The notes under the pieces: generated by a model
Database searches by the model: none
Seen by the model: only the letters and a program-made list of their open reading frames with translations
Told to the model about the DNA's origin: nothing
Origin: Selenomonadales bacterium
GTDB lineage: Bacteria; Bacillota; Negativicutes; Sporomusales; UBA7701
Assembly (NCBI GenBank): GCA_029975165.1
Contig: JARKPR010000085.1
Location: 124,001 to 188,000 of the forward strand
Length of the DNA: 64,000 nt
Direction of reading: 5' to 3'
Program-made: the position numbers and the translations under genes
In this document: positions 25,532-33,104 of the stretch, piece by piece
Layout of the letters: each line of letters starts with the position of its first letter
How positions within the stretch are numbered: the first letter of the stretch is position 1

Positions 25532-26125
25532 GTGTTGGCCGCGATAACCGACTGGGTCAAGAACATCGTGCTCATCGTCCTGTTCGCCTCCTTCCTCGAA
25601 CTCCTCCTGCCGTCGAGCGGCATGCAGCGGTTCGTCCGCGTCATCATGGGCCTCCTCATCCTGCTCGCCATCCTCACGCCGGTCGTCGACGTCCTCCAGA
25701 GCCGCCTGACGCCGGAAGTACCGGCGCTCGGCGGGCTGAGCGCCCCGGCCGCCGACCGGGTGCGGAGCGGGGCGGAAACGCTGGTCCACGAACGTGACCA
25801 ATTGGCGGTGTCGTTATACAAAAAAGACCTAGCCCGGCAGATCAGGGCCGTCGTCGTCGCCGTCGACGGCGTGGCCGACGCCAGGGTGGCGGTGGAAGTG
25901 GCGAAGGGCCAGGGCGGCCGGACGGGCGCCCTCGACAAGGTCACGGTGTATGTCCAGCCCGGACTGGCCGCCGAAGACCGGAAGGTGGCCAAAATAGCCG
26001 TCGGCGAAGGACGGGAGGCGCGTACGGCCGAGCTCAGGCCGGCGCTGCGCGACAAGATCGCCCGCACGGTGGGCGAACTCTATCAGCTGCCGGCGGCGCG
26101 GGTCGAAGTCATCAAGATGAATTGA
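25532..26125 (+). CDS. spoIIIAF: Stage III sporulation protein AF
   Basis: A 197-residue protein. Two N-terminal membrane helices (about residues 7-50, with TDWVKNIVLIVLFASFLELLLP) are followed by a soluble domain of ring-building type (KVTVYVQPGL and VGELYQLPAARVEVIKMN), as in SpoIIIAF. The start is GTG 25532, placed after GGGAGGGAAGG; no ATG is available near the conserved N-terminus. The frame is open far upstream inside spoIIIAE but only as a shadow. Confidence 0.92.
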   Translation: MLAAITDWVKNIVLIVLFASFLELLLPSSGMQRFVRVIMGLLILLAILTPVVDVLQSRLTPEVPALGGLSAPAADRVRSGAETLVHERDQLAVSLYKKDLARQIRAVVVAVDGVADARVAVEVAKGQGGRTGALDKVTVYVQPGLAAEDRKVAKIAVGEGREARTAELRPALRDKIARTVGELYQLPAARVEVIKMN

Positions 26126-26140
26126 GGAGGAAGGGCGGCG

Positions 26141-26743
26141 ATGGGTGCGATGGGAGAATTCATGGCCACGGCGAAACGGCTGTGGCCGGCGAGACTTGTC
26201 GGCGAGGGCGTCCTGAGTCCACGGCTGCTGCTGCTCGGCCTCGTCGGCGTAGCCCTCCTGGCGGCCGGCAGCCTGTACGACGCCGCGCCGGCCCAGCCCC
26301 GGCAGGCGGCGCCGACGGAGACGGCCAAGCCGGCGGCCGTGGCGCGCAGTTACGAGGAAGCGCTGGAAGCGAAGCTCGCCAACCTGCTGTCGCAGGTAAA
26401 AGGGGCGGGCGGAGTGGCGGTGAACATCACGCTGGAGAGCGGCGCCAGCCAGGAGTTCGCGAAGAATATCGTCCGCGAGAGCCGCACCATCCAGGAACGC
26501 GACACCAGCGGCGGCACACGGACGACCAGCGAGAGCAAGGAGAGCGAGCAGGTGCTGCTTAGCCGCGACAACGGCGCCGACCGGCCGGTGACGGTGCGCG
26601 AGGCGAAGCCGGCGGTCAAGGGCGTGCTGGTCATCGCCGAAGGGGCTGCCGACTCGGCCGTCAAGGCCAACCTGACCAGGGCGGTCGAGGCCGGCCTGGG
26701 CATCCCGTCCTATAAAATCACGGTATTGCCGCTGCGAAAGTGA
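26141..26743 (+). CDS. spoIIIAG: Stage III sporulation protein AG
   Basis: A 200-residue protein with one membrane helix (about residues 28-45) and an extracytoplasmic ring-building-motif domain. The domain includes YEEALEAKLANLLSQVKGAGGV and GVLVIAEGAADSAVK, which are typical of SpoIIIAG, a large ring of the forespore channel. An S/T/E-rich loop (residues about 110-135) matches the region that forms the extra beta-ring in Bacillus. GAGGAGGAAGGG precedes ATG 26141. Confidence 0.94.
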   Translation: MGAMGEFMATAKRLWPARLVGEGVLSPRLLLLGLVGVALLAAGSLYDAAPAQPRQAAPTETAKPAAVARSYEEALEAKLANLLSQVKGAGGVAVNITLESGASQEFAKNIVRESRTIQERDTSGGTRTTSESKESEQVLLSRDNGADRPVTVREAKPAVKGVLVIAEGAADSAVKANLTRAVEAGLGIPSYKITVLPLRK

Positions 26744-26753
26744 GGTAGCCAAG

Positions 26754-27281
26754 ATGAGAATATTGCTTTTGAGGAAAGCGGGCCGCCTGCTGAAGGTGGC
26801 CGTAGGTGCGGCCGTCGTCCTGTCCCTGGTCGCCGCCGTGTTCGTCTACGGCCGCGAATACCGCAGCGCCAAGGTCGACCGCACCAACGCCATGCAGGTC
26901 ATCCGGCCGGTAGCCGAGCTGGCCGCGCCGGCCGTCAGCGACTTCTTCACCGAATACCGCTTGGAGCGTGACCGGGTGCGGAGCGAACGGTCCGACCTGC
27001 TGCGGGAGGTTCTGCGGACCGCGAAAACGGAGGAGGCCCGCGTCAAAGCCCAGGAGGCGGTGCTCAAACTGGCGCTCGAAAAGCAGCGGGAGTCGGAAAT
27101 GGAGAACCTCATCAAGGCGCGGGGCTTTGCCGACGCGCTGGTCTTCGTGCGCGACAACTCGGTGAGCGCGGTGGTCAAGACCCAGGCGCTGAACAGGGAG
27201 GAGGTAATCCAGGTCGCGGACGTGATCGGCCGGGTGAGCGGCGTGAAGCCGGAGGATATAACGATCAGCGCAAAACCATAG
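26754..27281 (+). CDS. spoIIIAH: SpoIIIAH-like protein
   Basis: A 175-residue protein with an N-terminal membrane helix (about residues 14-33), a charged coiled-coil segment (residues 65-115, SDFFTEYRLERDRVRSER) and a C-terminal ring-building-motif domain (VVKTQALNREEVIQVADVIGRVSG). It is the mother-cell partner of SpoIIQ across the intermembrane space. It closes the spoIIIA operon; a terminator follows immediately. Confidence 0.93.
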   Translation: MRILLLRKAGRLLKVAVGAAVVLSLVAAVFVYGREYRSAKVDRTNAMQVIRPVAELAAPAVSDFFTEYRLERDRVRSERSDLLREVLRTAKTEEARVKAQEAVLKLALEKQRESEMENLIKARGFADALVFVRDNSVSAVVKTQALNREEVIQVADVIGRVSGVKPEDITISAKP

Positions 27282-27307
27282 GCCGCTTGGAGCGGCCCTT
27301 TTTATTT
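27281..27307 (+). terminator. Terminator of the spoIIIA operon
   Basis: GGCCGCT pairs with AGCGGCC around TGG and is followed by CTTTTTATTT. Confidence 0.88.
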
Positions 27308-27335
27308 GCTAAGAAGCGGAAAAGTCTGGTATAAT
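27306..27335 (+). promoter_or_regulatory. Sigma-A promoter with extended -10 for the Asp23-nusB operon
   Basis: TTGCTA (27306-27311), an 18-base spacer and TATAAT (27330-27335) with TGG directly upstream, which is an extended -10. Confidence 0.7.
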
Positions 27336-27405
27336 AATGCAGAGTTATAAAGTGTCGCAAATGAAAATATATTTGTTGTAATCGGGAAGAAGGGAGAGCG
27401 GCGTT

Positions 27406-27801
27406 GTGGAAAAACGGCTGGAAAGAACGGAACATAACGATGTCGGTTCGATTCGGATCGCCGACGAGGTCGTGGGCATAGTCGCCGGCATGGCGGCCAC
27501 CGAGGTTCCCGGGGTGGCCGGGATGAGCGGCGGCCTGGTGGGCGGCATCGCCGAGATGCTCGGCAAGCGCAATCTGTCCAAGGGTGTGAAAGTCGAGGTC
27601 GGCGAACGGGAGGCGGCCGTCGACCTGTTCATCATCGCCGAATACGGCGTGCGCATCCCCGACGTAGCCCTCCAGGTGCAAGAAAATGTCAAGCGGGCCA
27701 TAGAATCCATGACCGGCCTCGAGGTCGTCGAAGTCAACATCCACGTCCAAGGGGTGGGCTTTGCCGCCGAAGCCAAGGACGAAGATGTCCGCGTCCGTTA
27801 G
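27406..27801 (+). CDS. Asp23/Gls24 family envelope stress protein
   Basis: A 131-residue Asp23/DUF322 protein with IRIADEVVGIVAGMAATEVPGVAGMSGG at the N-terminus and RIPDVALQVQENVKRAIESMTGLEVVEVNIHVQGV at the C-terminus. Asp23 proteins form a membrane-associated network linked to cell-wall stress through AmaP, which is encoded next. The start is GTG 27406 with AGGGAGAG upstream. In Bacillus the relative yqhY occupies the same place before nusB and has been tied to lipid homeostasis. Confidence 0.92.
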   Translation: MEKRLERTEHNDVGSIRIADEVVGIVAGMAATEVPGVAGMSGGLVGGIAEMLGKRNLSKGVKVEVGEREAAVDLFIIAEYGVRIPDVALQVQENVKRAIESMTGLEVVEVNIHVQGVGFAAEAKDEDVRVR

Positions 27802-27813
27802 AAAGGAGTAGCC

Positions 27814-28353
27814 ATGGGGATTTTTGACCGGATAATCCTTTCCATCTATACGCTCCTGCTCGCCTTTTTGTCGCTGGGCGTCATCCTCATTTCCCTCCGC
27901 CTCATTTCTTTGGAGCAGGTGTGGACAAGCATTTCCCTCATCTACGGGCAGTGGGAGGCCGGGCTGGTGGCCGCCGTCTTCCTGCTCGTCAGCATCAGGC
28001 TCCTTCTGGCCGGCCTGCGGTCGCGGCGCAACGGCAGCGCCATCGTCCACCACAACGAGATGGGCGACATCCACATTTCCCTCGACGCCATCGAAAACCT
28101 CGTCGAGAAGGCGGCCCGCCACGTGCGCGGCGTGCGAGGCGTCAAGGTCGTGGCCAGCCACTCGCCCGCCGGCCTCACGATGCGCCTCAAGGCCGTCATC
28201 AGTCCTGAAAGCAATATCCCCACCGTCACCGCCGAGATCCAGCAGCGGGTGAACGATTACGTCAAGAACACCGTCGGCGTCGAACTTACCGACATGCATA
28301 TCCTGGTCGAAAATATCGCCAACGACTTCAAATCCAAGCACCGGGTAGAGTAG
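27814..28353 (+). CDS. amaP: Alkaline shock response membrane anchor protein AmaP
   Basis: A 179-residue protein with two membrane helices (about residues 8-30 and 48-66) followed by a cytoplasmic Asp23-like domain (DIHISLDAIENLVEKAARHVRGVRGVKV). It anchors Asp23 family proteins to the membrane. The AAAGGAG before ATG 27814 and the 12-base gap from the Asp23 gene indicate co-translation. Confidence 0.9.
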   Translation: MGIFDRIILSIYTLLLAFLSLGVILISLRLISLEQVWTSISLIYGQWEAGLVAAVFLLVSIRLLLAGLRSRRNGSAIVHHNEMGDIHISLDAIENLVEKAARHVRGVRGVKVVASHSPAGLTMRLKAVISPESNIPTVTAEIQQRVNDYVKNTVGVELTDMHILVENIANDFKSKHRVE

Positions 28354-28363
28354 GAGGGACGCC

Positions 28364-28591
28364 ATGGACCGCGAATTGCTCGAGGAAATCTGGCAGCACC
28401 ACAGCGGCAAGATCGTCGGCGTGGCGATCGGCTTCATCCTGGGGGTCCTCGTCATCACCTTCGGGTTCTTTCAGACGCTGTTCGTCCTGCTGTGCGTGAT
28501 CGCCGGCTACGTGGTCGGCAAACGCATCGACGAAAAAGAAGATATCATGGACATTCTGGACAAGCTATTACCGCCGGGCTACCACAGGTAA
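28364..28591 (+). CDS. DUF2273 small membrane protein
   Basis: A 75-residue protein with two hydrophobic helices (about residues 18-37 and 39-52) and an acidic/basic tail. It matches DUF2273, the usual third partner of the Asp23-AmaP pair. It probably belongs to the same membrane stress complex; no direct function is known. AGGAGGGACGCC precedes ATG 28364. Confidence 0.88.
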   Translation: MDRELLEEIWQHHSGKIVGVAIGFILGVLVITFGFFQTLFVLLCVIAGYVVGKRIDEKEDIMDILDKLLPPGYHR

Positions 28592-28609
28592 AGAAGCGGA
28601 GGACGAAGC

Positions 28610-29023
28610 ATGAGCCGCAGGAAGGCCAGGGAGATGGCCCTGCAAACACTCTATCAACTGGATTTCAACGCCACCGAGCCCGAGCAGGCGTTGGCCTCCG
28701 CGCTGGACGAGGCGGGCGACGTGGACGTGAAAACGCGCGATTACGCCTGGACGCTGGTCGACGGGGCGACGGCCAACCGCGCCGCCATCGACGCGATCAT
28801 CGGCGGCCTGTCGACGGAATGGAAGCTCGACCGCATGGCCAGCGTCGACCGCAACATCGCCCGCATCGCCGTTTACGAGATGCGGTTCGGCAGCGAGCCG
28901 CTCACCCCTGGCGTCGTCATCAACGAGGCGGTCGAACTGGCGAAGACCTTCGGCACGGAGGAATCGGGCCGCTTCGTCAACGGTATCCTCGGCTCGCTGG
29001 TCAAGAACAAGGGGACGACATGA
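28610..29023 (+). CDS. nusB: Transcription antitermination factor NusB
   Basis: A 137-residue all-helical NusB that binds boxA RNA with S10 and supports rRNA antitermination. Diagnostic segments are REMALQTLYQLDFN at residues 5-18, ATANRAAIDAIIGGLSTEWKLDRMASVDRNIARIAVYEM, and INEAVELAKTFGTEESGRFVNGILGSL near the end. It overlaps the TsaD paralog by 4 bases (ATGA). Confidence 0.96.
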   Translation: MSRRKAREMALQTLYQLDFNATEPEQALASALDEAGDVDVKTRDYAWTLVDGATANRAAIDAIIGGLSTEWKLDRMASVDRNIARIAVYEMRFGSEPLTPGVVINEAVELAKTFGTEESGRFVNGILGSLVKNKGTT

Positions 29024-29991
29024 GCCTGTTTCTTGGCCTCGACACGAGCTGCTACACCACTTCGGTCGCGCTGCTGGACGGGGACGGGCGGCTGGTGGCC
29101 GACGAGCGCCGCCCGTTGGTCGTAAAACCGGGCGGACGGGGACTGGCCCAGGCCGAAATGGTCTTCCAGCATACCCGCCACCTGCCGGAGCTGTTCGCCG
29201 CCGCCGTGGCCAAAGCCGGCGGGCCGTTCGCTCTCTCCGCCGTCGCCGCGTCGACGCAGCCCCGGCCGCGGCCGGAATCGTATATGCCCGCTTTCCTGGT
29301 AGGGGCAGGCTATGCCCGGGTCATCGCCGCGGCACAGGCCGTGCCTTTTGTTTCTCTCAGCCACCAGGAGGGCCATATCCTCGCCGGCGCGTGGTCGGCG
29401 GGCGGGCCGGCCGACGGGCGTTTCCTGGCCGTCCACGCCTCGGGCGGCACGACTGAGGTCGCTCTGGTGGCGCGCGGCGCCGCCGGTCTGACGGTGGCAA
29501 TCGCCGGCGGCACGGACGATATCGCCGCCGGGCAGTTCATCGACCGCATCGGCGTGGCCCTCGGACTGCCTTTTCCCGCCGGCCCGCATTTGGAGGAACT
29601 CGCCCGCGGCGGCGAGGCCGAGCCCGCGCCTATCCCCGTTGCCGTAAAGGGCGACCGGACCAGCTTCGCCGGGCCGGAAACGCAGGCCCGGCGCCTTTTG
29701 GACAGGGGTGCGGCCCCGGCGGCGGTCGCGGCCGGCGTGCAGGCCTGCGTGGCCGATTCGCTCGCCGGGCTGTGCCGGGCGGCGCTCGCCGCCACCGGTG
29801 CCGGCGCCATCCTGTTCGTGGGCGGCGTGCTGGCCAACGGCTACATCCGCCGCCGGGTGACCGCCGCCCTCGGCGACCACGCCCGCCTTTACTGCCCCGC
29901 GCCCCGTTACAGCGGCGACAACGCCGTCGGCGCGGCCTGCTTCGCCTTGTCCGCCGGCACCACCGCCGCCGCCCGCGCATATGATACATAA
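29020..29991 (+). CDS. TsaD/Kae1-like paralog (M22 family), role uncertain
   Basis: A 323-residue ASKHA-fold protein with LGLDTSCYTTSVAL at the start, a metal-ligand-like HQEGHI (near residue 111), a phosphate-binding HASGGTTE (about 142) and FVGGVLANGYIRRRV at the end. This is the second, shorter TsaD-like protein often found between nusB and xseA in Clostridia and Negativicutes. The genuine t6A enzyme TsaD has HxxxH-type ligands; here the spacing differs, so it should not be called tsaD. The ATG at 29020 overlaps the nusB stop. Confidence 0.85.
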   Translation: MSLFLGLDTSCYTTSVALLDGDGRLVADERRPLVVKPGGRGLAQAEMVFQHTRHLPELFAAAVAKAGGPFALSAVAASTQPRPRPESYMPAFLVGAGYARVIAAAQAVPFVSLSHQEGHILAGAWSAGGPADGRFLAVHASGGTTEVALVARGAAGLTVAIAGGTDDIAAGQFIDRIGVALGLPFPAGPHLEELARGGEAEPAPIPVAVKGDRTSFAGPETQARRLLDRGAAPAAVAAGVQACVADSLAGLCRAALAATGAGAILFVGGVLANGYIRRRVTAALGDHARLYCPAPRYSGDNAVGAACFALSAGTTAAARAYDT

Positions 29992-30015
29992 AAACATGCG
30001 GCGGAGGTGGCGGCG

Positions 30016-30153
30016 ATGTTGGTGTACATTCTGGGCGGCGCGGTGGTCGGGGCGGTCCTCGGGCATCTCGTGCCGCCGGGTTCGCTGTTCTGGTTCGCGG
30101 TCGGCGCCGTCAGCGGCGCGCTGGTGCAGCGCTTCTGGGGCCGCCGCTTCTGA
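30016..30153 (+). CDS. 45-residue small membrane protein
   Basis: ATG 30016 follows a good GCGGAGGTGG (30001-30010) and encodes 45 residues to TGA 30151. There are two short hydrophobic glycine-rich stretches (YILGGAVVGAVLGHLVP and FWFAVGAVSGALVQ) and a basic tail ending WGRRF. It lies 24 bases after the TsaD paralog and before the xseA promoter. No family is recognised; the ribosome site and codon use like neighbouring genes support it as real. Confidence 0.65.
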   Translation: MLVYILGGAVVGAVLGHLVPPGSLFWFAVGAVSGALVQRFWGRRF

Positions 30154-30178
30154 TCGCCGGCCCCGGACTTGTTTTTTT

Positions 30179-30207
30179 TTGCACCGCTATTGTATCATTA
30201 ATATTAG
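30179..30207 (+). promoter_or_regulatory. Possible sigma-A promoter of xseA
   Basis: TTGCAC (30179-30184) and TATTAG (30202-30207) are 17 bases apart, in the AT-rich spacer before xseA. Moderate match only. Confidence 0.4.
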
Positions 30208-30231
30208 TGAGAATAACCGGCAGGTGAGAGT

Positions 30232-31473
30232 GTGAACATACTGAGCGTCGGGGCGGTCACCCGCTACATCAGGGCGCTGTTCGACCAGGACGGGACGCTG
30301 GCGGACGTGCTGGTCCGCGGCGAGATATCTAACTTCAAGCGCCATTATTCCGGCCACTGCTATTTCACCCTCAAGGACAGCGAGGCGACGCTGCGGGCGG
30401 TGATGTTCCGCGGCCGGGCCCAGCTGGTGCGCTTCGAGCCCAAGGACGGCATGAAGGTCGTCGCCGGCGGGCAAATCTCGGTCTTCGAGCGGGACGGGCA
30501 GTACCAGCTGTACGTCGATCAGCTCATCCCCGAGGGGGTCGGCGAGCTCAGCCTGGCTTTCGCCCAGCTCAAGGACAAGCTGGCGGCCGAGGGACTGTTC
30601 GACGACGACCGCAAACGGCCGCTGCCGCTGCTGCCCGGCGCCGTGGGCATCGTCACCTCGCCGACCGGCGCGGCGGTGCGGGACGTCATCACCGTCGCCA
30701 AGCGCCGCCATCCCGGCGTACAGCTCATCCTCGTCCCCGTCCAAGTCCAGGGACCGGAAGCGCCGGGCCAGATCGTCCAGGCGATCAAAACGCTCAATCG
30801 CCTGCGGCAGACCGACGTCATCATCGTCGGCCGCGGCGGCGGCAGTATGGAAGAGCTGTGGGCCTTCAACGACGAGGCCGTCGTGCGGGCTATTGCCGCC
30901 TCGGCGATCCCGGTGGTGTCGGCGGTCGGCCACCAGACGGACTACACGCTGGCCGATTTCGCCGCCGACCGCCGGGCGGCCACGCCGTCGCAGGCGGCCG
31001 AGCTGGTCGTCCCCGACGTCCGCGAGCTGGACAAGTATGTGCGGACGCTGAGCGGCATGCTCGAGACCCATGCCCGCGGCCTGCTGGCCGCCGGCCGCCG
31101 CCGCCTCGACCAGTGCCTGGCCAGCAGGCTGTTCGCGAAGCCGGAGCTGCTGTTCGCCGTCAAGCGGCAGACGGTCGACATTTATATCCAGCGCCTCGAA
31201 CAGGCCCTGCGGACGACGGTGACCGCCAGGCAGCACCGTTTCCGGGTGGCGGCGGAAAAGCTGGCGATGCTCGACCCGCTGGCCGTGCTGGCCAGAGGCT
31301 ACAGCATCACCCGCACCCCCGACGGCCGGGTGGTGCGCCGGGCGGCGGGGGTCGAGGCCGGGCAGTTCCTGGAGGTCGTGCTCGGACAGGGCCGACTGGA
31401 TGTGCAGGTAATTTGGGCGGAGGAGGAATACGACAGTGGCAAAAAAGGCCCGCGCGCAGGACGTATGTTTTGA
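30232..31473 (+). CDS. xseA: Exodeoxyribonuclease VII large subunit
   Basis: A 413-residue protein with an N-terminal OB fold (VLVRGEISNFKRHYSGHCYFTLKD at about residues 22-46), the catalytic region DVIIVGRGGGSMEELWAFNDE and SAVGHQTDYTLADFAADRRAATPSQAAEL, and a C-terminal helical part. With XseB it degrades single-stranded DNA to oligonucleotides. The start is GTG 30232 after CAGGTGAGAG. It overlaps xseB by 38 bases. Confidence 0.96.
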   Translation: MNILSVGAVTRYIRALFDQDGTLADVLVRGEISNFKRHYSGHCYFTLKDSEATLRAVMFRGRAQLVRFEPKDGMKVVAGGQISVFERDGQYQLYVDQLIPEGVGELSLAFAQLKDKLAAEGLFDDDRKRPLPLLPGAVGIVTSPTGAAVRDVITVAKRRHPGVQLILVPVQVQGPEAPGQIVQAIKTLNRLRQTDVIIVGRGGGSMEELWAFNDEAVVRAIAASAIPVVSAVGHQTDYTLADFAADRRAATPSQAAELVVPDVRELDKYVRTLSGMLETHARGLLAAGRRRLDQCLASRLFAKPELLFAVKRQTVDIYIQRLEQALRTTVTARQHRFRVAAEKLAMLDPLAVLARGYSITRTPDGRVVRRAAGVEAGQFLEVVLGQGRLDVQVIWAEEEYDSGKKGPRAGRMF

Positions 31474-31693
31474 GGACGCGCTAGGCAAATTAGAAACGAT
31501 CGTGAAAGAATTGGAAAAGGGCGAGCTGCCGCTGGAGGAAGCCCTGGGCAAGTTCGCCGAGGGGGTCGGCCTGTCGCAGGTCTGCCTGGTCAAGCTCAGC
31601 ACGGCCGAGCAGGCCGTCGACAAGATAATCCGCGAGGAAAAAGGCCAGCTCGCCGAATACCCGCTCAAGATCCAGGAGGAGGAAAAATGCTGA
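31436..31693 (+). CDS. xseB: Exodeoxyribonuclease VII small subunit
   Basis: An 85-residue, two-helix protein with the XseB signature CFEDALGKLETIVKELEKGELPLEEALGKFAEGV at about residues 11-44. Several XseB units pack around XseA. The start is GTG 31436 inside xseA, preceded by GGAGGAGG; the 38-base overlap means coupled translation. The stop overlaps the ispA start by 7 bases. Confidence 0.94.
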   Translation: MAKKARAQDVCFEDALGKLETIVKELEKGELPLEEALGKFAEGVGLSQVCLVKLSTAEQAVDKIIREEKGQLAEYPLKIQEEEKC

Positions 31694-32559
31694 AGGAATA
31701 CCGCCGCCGCCAGGTCGCCCTCGTCGACCGGGCGCTCGACGAAATGCTCGCGCCGGCCTACCCGCCGGTCATCTACGAAGCGATGCGCTACAGCTTATTT
31801 GCCGGCGGCAAGAGATTGCGCCCCATCCTGCTGATGGCGGCGGCCGACGCCGCCGGGAGCGACGGCGCAAAATACCTCCACGTCGCCTGTGGCCTGGAGA
31901 TGATCCACACCTATTCGCTCATCCACGACGACCTGCCGGCCATGGACGACGACGACTACCGGCGGGGCAAGCTCACCAACCACAAGGTCTACGGCGACGG
32001 CATGGCCGTTCTGGCCGGCGACGGCCTGCTCACGGCCGCGTTCGAAGCCATGCTCGGCCAACCGGACGTAGAGGCGGCCACGCTCGTGGCCGTCGTGCGC
32101 GAAGTGGCCGCTGCCGCCGGCGCCGCCGGCATGGTCGGCGGTCAGGCGGTCGACCTGCAGTCGGCCGGGCGGGAGATCGACGGCGACACCCTCAAATACA
32201 TGCACCGCGCCAAGACGGGGGCGCTGTTCCGGGCCGCCATCCGGGCCGGCGCCATGCTGGCCGGCGCTTCCGCCGCCAAGCTCGCCGCCCTGACCGAGTA
32301 CGCCGAGCAGTTCGGCCTCGCCTTCCAGATCACCGACGACATCCTCGACGTCGCCGGCGACGCGGCCAAGATCGGCAAACCGGTCGGCAGCGACGAGAAA
32401 AACCGCAAAGCCACGTACGTTTCCCTCTACTCGCTGGCTGAAGCCCGGCAGATGGCCGGCGTCGCCGTGGCCGCCGCCCTCGCCGCCCTCGAGGGCTTCG
32501 GACCGGAGGCCGGAGTGCTGCGGGAATTGGTGGACTATCTTCTCGCCCGAGACAGTTAA
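31687..32559 (+). CDS. ispA: Polyprenyl (farnesyl/geranylgeranyl) diphosphate synthase
   Basis: A 290-residue short-chain E-isoprenyl diphosphate synthase. The first aspartate-rich motif lies in HDDLPAMDDDDYRRG (about residues 79-93), the second in ITDDILDVAGD (about 217-227), and the GGKRLRP and HRAKTGALF motifs are also present. It makes FPP or GGPP for undecaprenyl, quinone and other isoprenoids from precursors of the DXP pathway, whose first enzyme Dxs is encoded two genes downstream. It overlaps xseB by 7 bases. Confidence 0.95.
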   Translation: MLKEYRRRQVALVDRALDEMLAPAYPPVIYEAMRYSLFAGGKRLRPILLMAAADAAGSDGAKYLHVACGLEMIHTYSLIHDDLPAMDDDDYRRGKLTNHKVYGDGMAVLAGDGLLTAAFEAMLGQPDVEAATLVAVVREVAAAAGAAGMVGGQAVDLQSAGREIDGDTLKYMHRAKTGALFRAAIRAGAMLAGASAAKLAALTEYAEQFGLAFQITDDILDVAGDAAKIGKPVGSDEKNRKATYVSLYSLAEARQMAGVAVAAALAALEGFGPEAGVLRELVDYLLARDS

Positions 32560-32568
32560 GGTGGTGTT

Positions 32569-33024
32569 ATGGCCGAACTGATCGCCGCCGTGGGGCGGAA
32601 CATCGTGCTGATGTCCGCCCTCACCGCCTGGTTTAGCGCCCAGGTGCTGAAAACAATCACATCCTACTGGAAGCATCGCGAGTTCCGGGCCGAGCGGCTG
32701 GTCGGCGCCGGCGGCATGCCCAGTTCCCACACCTCGCTCGTCGTCGCCTTGACGTCGGCGGTGGCCTTCCACGACGGCGTCGCCTCGCCGCTGTTCGCGG
32801 TCAGTTCCGTGCTGGCCGGCATCGTCATGTACGACGCCGCCGGCGTACGGCGGGCCGCCGGCAAGCAGGCCAAGGTGATCAACAAACTCGTCCGCGAGAT
32901 GCGGGTCGAACATACCGTCAAAGACAACCGGCTGAAGGAACTGCTCGGCCACACGCCGCTGGAGGTCCTCGCCGGCGCGCTGCTGGGCTTCGTCGTCGCC
33001 TATCTGTTCAACAGATTTTTCTGA
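32569..33024 (+). CDS. Divergent PAP2 family protein (DUF212, YuiD-like)
   Basis: A 151-residue membrane protein with three or four helices. The divergent PAP2 signature includes GGMPSSHTSLVVALTSAVAFHDG and YDAAGVRRAAGKQAKVINKL, and the C-terminus has LLGHTPLEVLAGALLGFVVAYL. Relatives may act as lipid phosphatases; position between ispA and dxs suggests isoprenoid or lipid-carrier metabolism, which is inference. GGTGGTGTT precedes ATG 32569. Confidence 0.9.
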   Translation: MAELIAAVGRNIVLMSALTAWFSAQVLKTITSYWKHREFRAERLVGAGGMPSSHTSLVVALTSAVAFHDGVASPLFAVSSVLAGIVMYDAAGVRRAAGKQAKVINKLVREMRVEHTVKDNRLKELLGHTPLEVLAGALLGFVVAYLFNRFF

Positions 33025-33042
33025 TGGCGGACAGCCATTTTA

Positions 33043-33051
33043 TGCTATAAT
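33043..33051 (+). promoter_or_regulatory. Extended -10 promoter element of dxs
   Basis: TGC followed by TATAAT (33046-33051) is an extended -10. No clear -35 is present at 17-18 bases upstream. Confidence 0.5.
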
Positions 33052-33104
33052 AATAAAGTGGCGTGCGTAATTATACGTTTTTGTCGGAAAGAGAGGTCTT
33101 CCAG

